From Actinomycetota bacterium (GTDB lineage: Bacteria > Actinomycetota > Actinomycetes > Actinomycetales > Dermatophilaceae), in the NCBI GenBank assembly GCA_020161845.1, contig JAIUNK010000018.1, positions 1 to 64,000 on the forward strand: a stretch of DNA of 64,000 nucleotides, read 5' to 3'. Of the stretch, positions 54,101-60,397 are shown one piece after another. The notes beneath the pieces are model-generated. The model made no database searches, had not been told where the DNA came from, and saw only the letters and a list, made by a program, of their open reading frames with translations. Both the position numbers and the translations under genes were made by a program. The first letter of the stretch is position 1. The number at the start of each line of letters is the position of its first letter.

Positions 54101-54218
54101 CCGTGGCGGTCCAGAAGTGATCGCGACGGACCCCGAAGATCGCGTCGTCGACGCGGAGCTCATCTCGCGCCCACGTCATCAGGTGGTCGAAGCTGAGGGG
54201 TCGCATGATGTCGCCCAT
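51135..54218 (-). CDS. ygfK: YgfK: putative selenate reductase / purine-pathway flavoprotein
   Basis: A 1027-residue multidomain redox protein. It starts with a DHOD-like FMN barrel half (PLGPAAGPQTQLANN, CNPTMLGYDYARE), continues with a cysteine-rich GltD-type linker (CEHGGCPIEQQ, CSEQCREHC) and two nucleotide-binding motifs (AIIGAGPAGIASAIYL, AVIGAGDVAMDC). It ends with two ferredoxin-like cysteine groups (CLSCQDICEICTEVCPN and CNECNTCGTFCPH). The old name reflects a link to selenate; in urate clusters it is required for purine breakdown, probably as the reductase. Coupled to ssnA by ATGA; six bases after the permease stop. Confidence 0.93.
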   Translation of the reverse strand: MGDIMRPLSFDHLMTWARDELRVDDAIFGVRRDHFWTATEPRIITNAFGDRLALPLGPAAGPQTQLANNILVAYLTGARFMELKTVQKMDGEEIRHAVAKPCIEATDEGYNCEWSTELTVPQAFDEYIKAYFAIAVFGKELGLGGVHDVAYNISVGYDLEGIKGAKVDTYLEGMKDASTTPIWAECYAWVQQRLPEFAHFTQEDLDALDPRITRSCTLSTLHGCPADEIERIADYLLKEKGFNTFVKCNPTMLGYDYAREALDRLGFDYITFDDHHFKADLQFEDAVPMFQRLTATAGELGLRFGVKLTNTFPVQVAAGELPSEEMYMSGRSLYVLSLSLAQKLSHAFDGTLPISFSGGIDAFNIREVLQTGIQPVTVATTILKPGGVLRFNQMADETAAVMTDYAGIDVAKLDAAVEAIFDESAGERYHKRWREKIRSRKTASALPLTDCYKAPCEHGGCPIEQQIPEYLTLTSEGRFAEAFDVIALDNTAPTITGVLCSEQCREHCTRLDYDISIDMRGVKLTASDGAQDDYIKATKAPELATTDKVAIIGAGPAGIASAIYLRRNGMDVDVFEKLEGPYGVVEYIIPKFRIDRDQITRDYELATALGVRFHFNADPDFDVAELKKSYSHVIVAVGAWGKCPSPVREGGEHIVDAFDFLWATQNEGKTDYGKRVAVIGAGDVAMDCVRTASRLPDCEVAELVYRRTEPNMPATQHEVNLVRGEGLTMHQLLAPISYDGTTLRVEKMSLSELDASGRRSVTGTGEFTDMAFDTVVGATGATLLAEPYTRNGITLDGRGRPVLDKTFQSTVPGVYVIGDGRRGPATIVEAIGDAKVACKAILTAQGITPDYARPHPTVHQPAEQVYQRRGLLIAEINGKAEGARCLSCQDICEICTEVCPNRANVAITVPGFSDPRQIVHIDGLCNECNTCGTFCPHAGLPYKDKLTVFWTREDFDDSTNPGFLPLGEHTYLVRMPGGDVFEHSQAQDFQTANKMTDEMTRVLDVLEGSYSYLLAPTESSAAEVYAR

Positions 54219-54224
54219 GTCTGA

Positions 54225-55736
54225 TCACTGTCCTTCGTTGTGGGTGGGAGCCGGTCGGGTCGCCTCTCGAGGAGGCACGGGGGGCGTTCCGTCGCCAGCG
54301 GATGCGGATGGTGCACGGTCGGGAAGGTCGGCCAAGACCTCGTGATCGATGGCGCGAGCCGGCCCGTGCGCCTGCAGGGTCGCCACGCTGGAGTCGCCGC
54401 GTCGACCGATCATGTTGAAGAACACGTTCAGGGTGAAGGCCACAATGGCACACGCGCTGATGCCCGACTCGAGGACCAGCTCGGCGGTCGTGGGTAGCCG
54501 GCTCCAGAAGCCCGGCGCCACAGCCGGAATGAGGCCGAAGCCGAGCGCTGTCGCCACGATGAGCAGGTTGTTGGTGCCGTCGTACGCGACTTTCGACAAG
54601 GTGCGGATTCCGGAGGCGGCAACCGAACCGAAGAGGACGATGCCGGCACCGCCGAGCACCGGCTGCGGGATCATGTTGATCAATGCGGCCAGCCACGGCG
54701 ACAGCCCGAGAACGGCCATCAGACCGCCGCCGACGGCCACGACGTACCGGCTCTTGATTCCCGTCAACGCGACCAGGCCGACGTTCTGGGCGAACGCCGT
54801 GGCCGGGAAGGTATTGAAGACGGGGGCCACGGCGGAACTCAGCATGTCCGCTCGCAGGCCGTCGGCGACCCGGTGCCCGGGGCAGTCGGTCCCGACGATC
54901 TCGGAGACGGCCACGATGTCGGCAGTCGTCTCCACCATGATGACGATGAAGACGACGACCATGGACAAGATCGCCCCGAAGCTGAACAGCGGGGTGCCGA
55001 AGGCGAACGGCGTAGGGGCAGCCAGCGGCGAGATCACCGACAGGTCGGGGGTGTGCAGCTTGCCCATGGGAATGGCCGCCACCGTCCCGAACACGAGGCC
55101 GAGCAGGATCGCCATGCGCGCGAACCTCTTGACAGTGCTCAGCGCGAGGACGAAGGCCAGGGTGATCATGCCGAGGGCGAGATTCCCCAGATCCGCGAAC
55201 CCGGGATTGGGTGCCCCGTTGATGGTCGGTCGTCCGGCGATCCAGCCGGCCGCCACCGGCAGCAGCGAGGCCCCGATCACCGTGATCACCGTTCCCGTCA
55301 CCACTGGCGGGAAGAACCTGATGATCTGAGCGAAGAGCGGCACGATGGCGAAGGCCACGACGCCGGCGGCGATGCAGGCGCCAAACGCCCGCCGCAGTCC
55401 AAGGGTGCCGTCGGTCCCGATGACGGCGAGCACCGTGGAGACCGAGGCGAAGGTCAATCCCTGCACGAGCGGGAGCTGGGAGCCGAGGTAGGGGACCCCC
55501 AGGGCTTGCAGGAGCGTGGCGAGGCCGCTGACGAAGAGCGCGCTGGCCACGAGCAGTCCGCGGCCGGCGGCGTCGAGGCCTGCCGCCTCGCCGATGAGGA
55601 GAGGCACCGCGATGACACCGCCCACCATGGACAGGATGTGCTGCAGGCCATAGCCCACGAGCGCTCCCATCGGGAGCATCTCATCCTCAGGTCGCTGCGG
55701 CATCGCGCGCCGAAGCACGGGGGTGGCGGGTGGCAA
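54225..55736 (-). CDS. NCS2-family xanthine/uracil (urate) permease
   Basis: A 503-residue permease with about 14 hydrophobic segments. NCS2 signatures are QHILSMVGGVIAVPLL, the substrate-site Glu in VETTADIVAVSEI, and FAQNVGLVALTGIKSRYV. It resembles the UacT/XanQ branch, so xanthine or urate is the likely cargo. Start: AAGGAGGTCGAC lies directly before TTG 55736, giving MPPATPVLRRAMPQ; the ATG five codons upstream contains that ribosome site and has none of its own. First gene of the second-arm operon. Confidence 0.9.
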   Translation of the reverse strand: MPPATPVLRRAMPQRPEDEMLPMGALVGYGLQHILSMVGGVIAVPLLIGEAAGLDAAGRGLLVASALFVSGLATLLQALGVPYLGSQLPLVQGLTFASVSTVLAVIGTDGTLGLRRAFGACIAAGVVAFAIVPLFAQIIRFFPPVVTGTVITVIGASLLPVAAGWIAGRPTINGAPNPGFADLGNLALGMITLAFVLALSTVKRFARMAILLGLVFGTVAAIPMGKLHTPDLSVISPLAAPTPFAFGTPLFSFGAILSMVVVFIVIMVETTADIVAVSEIVGTDCPGHRVADGLRADMLSSAVAPVFNTFPATAFAQNVGLVALTGIKSRYVVAVGGGLMAVLGLSPWLAALINMIPQPVLGGAGIVLFGSVAASGIRTLSKVAYDGTNNLLIVATALGFGLIPAVAPGFWSRLPTTAELVLESGISACAIVAFTLNVFFNMIGRRGDSSVATLQAHGPARAIDHEVLADLPDRAPSASAGDGTPPVPPREATRPAPTHNEGQ

Positions 55737-55804
55737 GTCGACCTCCTTCATCGGAGCCGTGTACTCGACCTGAGGTGCTGCTAACAGTACCAAAGGACAC
55801 CGAG

Positions 55805-55818
55805 ACTTTGCTTAGAGT
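55805..55818. promoter_or_regulatory. Shared 14-bp motif, permease copy
   Basis: ACTTTGCTTAGAGT (ACTTT-N4-AgAGT), 68 bp before the permease start in the 184-bp gap to mocA. It lies inside a wider CGAGAC...GTCTCG inverted repeat (55801-55830). Confidence 0.5.
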
Positions 55819-55920
55819 CATTGTGTCTCGTTACTCCCCCGAGGCGCCACCATCGGACCCCCCGATGTGTCCCAGCTCACGGCGCCGTGCGCCCGGCGGT
55901 CACCATCCGGCGTTCCCCCG

Positions 55921-56475
55921 CTAGCAGTAGTCGCGATCGCTGCCGTCTGCGAGATCGTCGCACGGGATGACCCGCAGGTCAGGATGCCCATCCAGGTAAC
56001 GTCCAGCACCCCGATCACCCGCCGTGTTGCGGAGCGCCGCATCCCAATGCCGACGACCGAGTACGACGGGATGCCCAGGCGCCCCGTCGTACGAGGCACG
56101 CCGCAGACTCCCCGGTCCGGCCCCCGCCACCAGCCGAGCGACGACATCAGCCCCGACGTCGGGAAGGTCCACCAGATGCAGCACGGCGACCGCCGCCTCC
56201 GTGTCCTCGGCCGCGAGCAATCCGGCCCGCAGGGAGGTCCCCATCCCCGCCGCCCAGTCGGGATTCGCGATGGCGAGAGCGGGTGGCGGCATCACGACCT
56301 GGGCGGCACCCAGCACGACGTACACGGGCCGGCAGCCCCCCGCGTCGAGCGCCGCGACCGCGGCCCGCAGCCAGGCACCGTCCTCGGCGAGCACCTTCGG
56401 CATGCCGAATCGGCGCCCGGCGCCCGCGGCGAGGACGATGCCGACGGCGGACGGAACCGGCGTTACTTTGTCCAT
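55921..56475 (-). CDS. mocA: MocA-like molybdenum cofactor cytidylyl/nucleotidyltransferase
   Basis: A 184-residue nucleotidyltransferase starting MDKVTPVPSAVGIVLAAGAG. The LAAGAGRRFGMPK loop binds the nucleotide and LHLVDLPDVGADVV holds the metal-binding Asp. MocA adds CMP to molybdopterin, the form used by xanthine-dehydrogenase-type enzymes. It sits upstream of the permease operon on the same strand and diverges from xdhC. Its ATG falls inside the 14-bp motif, so initiation could be directly blocked. Confidence 0.85.
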   Translation of the reverse strand: MDKVTPVPSAVGIVLAAGAGRRFGMPKVLAEDGAWLRAAVAALDAGGCRPVYVVLGAAQVVMPPPALAIANPDWAAGMGTSLRAGLLAAEDTEAAVAVLHLVDLPDVGADVVARLVAGAGPGSLRRASYDGAPGHPVVLGRRHWDAALRNTAGDRGAGRYLDGHPDLRVIPCDDLADGSDRDYC

Positions 56476-56478
56476 AGT
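56465..56478. promoter_or_regulatory. Shared 14-bp motif, mocA/xdhC copy
   Basis: ACTTTGTCCATAGT (ACTTT-N4-AtAGT), 72 bp before the xdhC ATG and overlapping the mocA start codon. The core lies within GTTAC...GTAAC flanks (56462-56487). Confidence 0.5.
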
Positions 56479-56550
56479 CTCGGTAACATCGGAGGAGGAG
56501 CTGTCCCCGGCCGGGGGCAGCGGGCCGGGTGGCAGCGGGAGGAGCCGGTC

Positions 56551-57687
56551 ATGAAGGACATCATCCGTGACCTCGCACAGTGGAGCGCCGCCGGTGTCGA
56601 CTTCGCGGTGGCCACCGTCGTACGGACGTGGCACTCGGCCCCCCGACCGGTGGGCGCCTCGATGGCCGTGGCCGGCACCGGTGAGGTCGTCGGCAGTGTG
56701 TCGGGGGGTTGCGTCGAGGGGGCGGTGGTCGAGGCGGCGACCGAGGTGCTCGGCAGCGGGATCCCCCGGCTGCTGCACTACGGGGTGGCCGACTCCTCCG
56801 CCTACGAAGTCGGGCTGACCTGCGGTGGGACCATCGAATTGGTGCTGACGCGGGCGGACGACACGCTGCGCACGGCCATCCTCACGCTCGCCGAGGCCGT
56901 CGAGAACCGGGCGCCGCTCGCCCTGGCCACCGTGGTGGACGGGCTGCCGGATCGCCTCGGCGCGCGCCTGCTCGTGACCCCGACCGGGGCCGCCGCGCAG
57001 GGGTCGTTCGGGGACGCCGGGCTCGACCACGCGGTCGCGCAGGAGGCGGTGGGCCGGCTGGCCGCCGGCGAGAGCGGTCTGCTCCAGCTGGGGCCGCAGG
57101 GGCAGCGCCGGATGACCGATCTCAGCGTGTTCGTGGAGGCCTACGCCCCGCCGCCGCGGATGCTGGTCTTCGGCGCCATCGACTTCGCCGCCGCCGTCGC
57201 GCGGATGGGCAAGTTCCTCGGCTACCGGGTCACGGTCTGCGACGCGCGGCCCATCTTCGCCACGGCGCGGCGATTCCCGGACGCCGACGAGGTGGTCGTC
57301 GACTGGCCACACCGCTTCCTCGACCAGGTGGACCTCGACGAGCGCACCGTCATCTGCGTGCTCACCCACGATCCCAAGTTCGACGTCCCCCTGCTGGTCA
57401 AGGCGCTGCGGCGACCAGCTCGCTATATCGGGGCGATGGGCAGCCGGCGGACCCACCTGGATCGGCTCGACAAGCTGCGCGCCGAGGGGATGACGGAGGC
57501 GGAGCTGGCCCGGCTGCGCTCCCCGATCGGGCTGGACCTGGGAGGCCGTACGCCGGAGGAGACCGCCGTCTCGATCGCGGCCGAGATCGTCGCCCTGAGC
57601 TGGAACGGCACCGGGCGCCCGCTGACCGCCTTGGACGCCCCCATCCACCGCGAGTCGCTTGCCACGACGGACCCGGCGCGCCGCTGA
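56551..57687 (+). CDS. xdhC: XdhC/CoxI-family molybdenum hydroxylase maturation protein
   Basis: A 378-residue protein. The N-terminal XdhC/CoxI domain has SVSGGCVEGAVVEAA and the conserved Cys of VGLTCGGTIEL. The C-terminal Rossmann domain has MLVFGAIDFAAAVARMGKFL and AMGSRRTHLDRLDKLRAEG. XdhC binds the molybdenum cofactor, protects it during sulfuration and inserts it into the dehydrogenase. GGGAGGAG precedes ATG 56551. It is divergent from mocA and completes the maturation set for the dehydrogenase at 45.7 kb. Confidence 0.93.
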   Translation: MKDIIRDLAQWSAAGVDFAVATVVRTWHSAPRPVGASMAVAGTGEVVGSVSGGCVEGAVVEAATEVLGSGIPRLLHYGVADSSAYEVGLTCGGTIELVLTRADDTLRTAILTLAEAVENRAPLALATVVDGLPDRLGARLLVTPTGAAAQGSFGDAGLDHAVAQEAVGRLAAGESGLLQLGPQGQRRMTDLSVFVEAYAPPPRMLVFGAIDFAAAVARMGKFLGYRVTVCDARPIFATARRFPDADEVVVDWPHRFLDQVDLDERTVICVLTHDPKFDVPLLVKALRRPARYIGAMGSRRTHLDRLDKLRAEGMTEAELARLRSPIGLDLGGRTPEETAVSIAAEIVALSWNGTGRPLTALDAPIHRESLATTDPARR

Positions 57688-57757
57688 GCTGCCGGGGAAT
57701 TCGCCGCGCCACTCCTACACTCGGGGCAGGTTGGGACGAGGCGAAGAGGTGGCCCTG

Positions 57758-58915
57758 ATGCGACGCGTGACCCCCCTGCTCGCCGCGACCCTGCTGGCGG
57801 GCCTGGCCGCCGGCTGCGGCGGTATCGGGACGACGGCCACATCGTCCGGTTCGGGTTCTGTGCCGGGCACGTCGGGGGCCTCCCCGGCGGCCGGCGCCGA
57901 CTCCCGCACCGACGCACCGAGCACGGTCACGTTGGCCTTCGGCGGTGACGTGCACTTCGAGGAATATGTCGCCGACCTGCTCAAGGACCCGCAGAACGCG
58001 CTGGCGGACCTCAAGCCCACCCTGGGCGCCGCCGACTTCTCGATGGTCAATCTGGAGACCGCGATCACCACCGGCGGCACCCGGGAGAACAAGTCCTTCA
58101 CCTTCCGCGCCCCGGCCACCGCGCTGAACACCCTGCAGGCCGCCGGCGTCGACGCGGTGAGCCTGGCCAACAACCACGCGGTGGACTTCGGCCGGGCCGG
58201 CCTGGTCGACACCCTCGCCGCGAAGAACGCCAGCCCGATCCCGGTGGTCGGCATCGGGGCCACCACCCAGGAGGCCTACACCCCGACCTATGTCGAGGTC
58301 CGCGGGGTCCGGGTGGCCCTGCTGTCCGCGCTGCAGCTGTGGGAGGAGACCGCGACGCGCTGGTCGGCCGCGGACGGGGAGGGCGTCGCCACGAGCCAGA
58401 ACCCGAAGGCGCTGGGGCTGCTGCGGGAGGCGACCCGCCAGGCGGCGGCGAACGCCGATCTGGTCGTGGTGATGATGCACTGGGGCACGGAATACATGAC
58501 GTGCGCGGACGAGGCGCAGGCCGCCACGGCCAAGGCGCTCGAGGCGGACGGCGCGGACATCATCGTCGGCGGACACGCGCACCGGTTGCAGGGCGGCGGG
58601 TGGATGGGTCGCAGCTATGTCGGCTATTCCCTGGGCAACTTCGTGTGGTGGCGTTCGGCCGAGCCGGAAGCCCGCTCGGGCGTGCTGACGCTCACCGTCG
58701 ACGCGGCCGCCGCCCGGGAGCGCGGTACGGCGAGCGGGGCGGCCCGCCGTACGGCCTCTCCCCTGGTCACCTCCGCGGTCTGGACGCCGTTGCTGATCGG
58801 CACCGACGGCGTGCCGCGCAAGCCCGCCGACCCGGCGACCACCACCCGTCTGCAGGGGGTCTGGGACACCGCCGTCGCCTGCAGCGGCCTGCGCAGCACC
58901 GCCGCTCGCTCTTAG
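57758..58915 (+). CDS. CapA-family (PGA_cap) lipoprotein
   Basis: A 385-residue secreted lipoprotein with lipobox LAAGCGG and then a Ser/Gly-rich linker. The calcineurin-like PGA_cap domain follows: AFGGDVHFEEY, VNLETAIT, SLANNHAVDFG, MMHWGTEY and IIVGGHAHRLQG supply the metal-binding residues. It is the CapA-type metallophosphoesterase domain linked to poly-gamma-glutamate, without capBC nearby, so the polymer link is doubtful. ATG 57758 places the signal peptide correctly. Confidence 0.88.
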   Translation: MRRVTPLLAATLLAGLAAGCGGIGTTATSSGSGSVPGTSGASPAAGADSRTDAPSTVTLAFGGDVHFEEYVADLLKDPQNALADLKPTLGAADFSMVNLETAITTGGTRENKSFTFRAPATALNTLQAAGVDAVSLANNHAVDFGRAGLVDTLAAKNASPIPVVGIGATTQEAYTPTYVEVRGVRVALLSALQLWEETATRWSAADGEGVATSQNPKALGLLREATRQAAANADLVVVMMHWGTEYMTCADEAQAATAKALEADGADIIVGGHAHRLQGGGWMGRSYVGYSLGNFVWWRSAEPEARSGVLTLTVDAAAARERGTASGAARRTASPLVTSAVWTPLLIGTDGVPRKPADPATTTRLQGVWDTAVACSGLRSTAARS

Positions 58916-58988
58916 GGCCACGCTCGCACCCCACGGTGTCGATGATGCCGTCACCGTCGGCCGCACGGTCGGTCGGGGTTGGCGGGGG

Positions 58989-59378
58989 TCACCCGGGAGC
59001 GATGACGGAGACGCCGTACGCCGTCGCGGCTGCGGCCTGCCGGTCGTCGTAGGTCACCACGGCGGTCAGGTCGTCGCCCAACGAGAGCGCGCTGGCCAGG
59101 TGTACGGCGTCGAGGCTACGCAGCTCGGCTGGATCGAGCCGCCCGGCCGCCTCGAAGATCTCGGCGTCGAGCGTCAGGATCGTGAGCACGTCCAGGACCC
59201 CGCGCGCCGCGGGCATCAGGTCGGGGGCCACCCGACGCACCGCCCGGGCCAGTTCGGTTCGGGCCAGATCGCTCGTGACCGGGTCCACTTGCTGCACCAA
59301 CCAGGTGCGCAGCGCGTCGCTCTCCGGTTCGGCGACGACGAGCTTGACCAGGGCCGACGTGTCGAGATAGACGGCCAC
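58989..59378 (-). CDS. PIN-domain toxin
   Basis: A 129-residue PIN ribonuclease with VYLDTSALVKL, ARTELARAVRR, SLDAVHLASAL and VTYDDRQ, the four acidic positions of the fold. The GTG start at 59378 lies one base after the antitoxin stop (TGAGGTG), indicating coupled translation. Confidence 0.88.
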   Translation of the reverse strand: MAVYLDTSALVKLVVAEPESDALRTWLVQQVDPVTSDLARTELARAVRRVAPDLMPAARGVLDVLTILTLDAEIFEAAGRLDPAELRSLDAVHLASALSLGDDLTAVVTYDDRQAAAATAYGVSVIAPG

Positions 59379-60364
59379 CTCAATACCGCTCGGAGTCGCG
59401 GAGCTCCCGCAGAGCCGCACTCAGCCCGCCGTGGAAACCGGCCACCGCCGGTGCGGGAAGCGAAGCTATCCCCCCGGGACGTCGCGGCGGTCGCGCCCGG
59501 CCGGTGGTCAACAGTTGGGTCAGCCGACCCTGCGGGATGGCCGAGAGCAACGCCGTGGGACGTCCTCGGTCCGTGATCGTCACGGGGGTGCCTGCGGCCG
59601 CCGCCGCAACGACCGCCGAGGCGTTCTGCTTGAGGGCTCGGACCCCGACGTGCTCCATGTGCTACAGAGTAGCTCAAGGCGGGGTGGTGGCGCCGGGACG
59701 GTGCGGGAGTGACGGCGACGCGGTTGACTGAGGATCGATTGATTGCGGCGCGATTGGTTGCGGCGAAAGGCGGCGCCGGCACCGCCTTTTGCCGCAGTCT
59801 GCGGCTCCTGACCACGTGGCGCCCGGTCCACCACCGGATCGCCCGACGCAGGTCACCTCGACCGGGGAACGACCAGGCCGTGGCCACCAGGGCGAGGCAG
59901 GCGAAGAGGTAGCCGAGGTTCTCCAGGGCGATGAACAGGCCGTGCGGGTTGTATTGCGACCACAGCGCCAGAACCTCCTGCTCCCCCTTGACCAGGCTCG
60001 GTTGCACCACCATGAGCTGGATCGCATACGCCAGGCCGAGCACCACCGACGCCGCGACGGCAGACAGGATCGCCAGCCACGCCGCGGGCTGCCGCCGGCC
60101 CGGGACGCCGCCACGGAGGACCACGAGCGTCACGACCAGGGCGGGCGCCAGGATCGCGGCGGGATACATCCACCAGTACTCGGTCGGGACGTACGCCGCG
60201 ACGTCGGTGTAGGGGAACTCGATGCACTCCTGCGTCAGGCAATTCGGCCCGGACCTCGCTGGGGCGAAGGCGATCGCGAGCGCCAAGGCGGCGCCGGCGG
60301 CCACCGCCATGGTCAGCGCCGGAATCGTGACAGACGGCGAGTCGTGATCGGACTGGGCGGACAT
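59216..60364 (-). CDS. Four-helix membrane protein of unknown function with a doubtful C-terminal tail
   Basis: The first 170 or so residues (MSAQSDHDSPSVTIPALTM onward) contain four clear membrane helices and a conserved-looking GPNCLTQECIEFPY loop between the first two. The frame does not stop after the last helix. It continues through Asn/Arg-rich codons and then in another frame across the antitoxin and half the toxin until 59216. The real protein probably ended near 59.75 kb and lost its stop, or the tail is an artefact of GC-rich codons. Family not recognised. Confidence 0.45.
   Translation of the reverse strand: MSAQSDHDSPSVTIPALTMAVAAGAALALAIAFAPARSGPNCLTQECIEFPYTDVAAYVPTEYWWMYPAAILAPALVVTLVVLRGGVPGRRQPAAWLAILSAVAASVVLGLAYAIQLMVVQPSLVKGEQEVLALWSQYNPHGLFIALENLGYLFACLALVATAWSFPGRGDLRRAIRWWTGRHVVRSRRLRQKAVPAPPFAATNRAAINRSSVNRVAVTPAPSRRHHPALSYSVAHGARRGPSPQAERLGGRCGGGRRHPRDDHGPRTSHGVALGHPAGSADPTVDHRPGATAATSRGDSFASRTGGGRFPRRAECGSAGAPRLRAVLRWPSISTRRPWSSSSSPNRRATRCAPGWCSKWTRSRAIWPEPNWPGRCVGWPPT
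59380..59658 (-). CDS. Phd/YefM-type antitoxin
   Basis: A 92-residue protein starting MEHVGVRALKQNASAVVAAA, then PVTITDRGRPTALLSAIP, the typical Phd/YefM fold. The C-terminal half is basic and Pro-rich and ends with ALRELRDSERY, as in antitoxins paired with PIN toxins. First gene of a two-gene toxin-antitoxin operon. Confidence 0.88.
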   Translation of the reverse strand: MEHVGVRALKQNASAVVAAAAAGTPVTITDRGRPTALLSAIPQGRLTQLLTTGRARPPRRPGGIASLPAPAVAGFHGGLSAALRELRDSERY

Positions 60365-60397
60365 GGTGCGCCTCCGAATCTCATGGCGCTCCCTCAC

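Noticed and set aside
51270-54224. Nearly 1000-codon open frame on the plus strand opposite ygfK
   Set aside because: Antisense shadow with Val/Leu/Gly/His/Arg-rich composition; ygfK carries all domain motifs.
56551-57687. Assignment as YqeB, the selenium-hydroxylase accessory protein
   Set aside because: The protein has the N-terminal XdhC/CoxI domain and the C-terminal Rossmann domain of XdhC, so XdhC is the better name.
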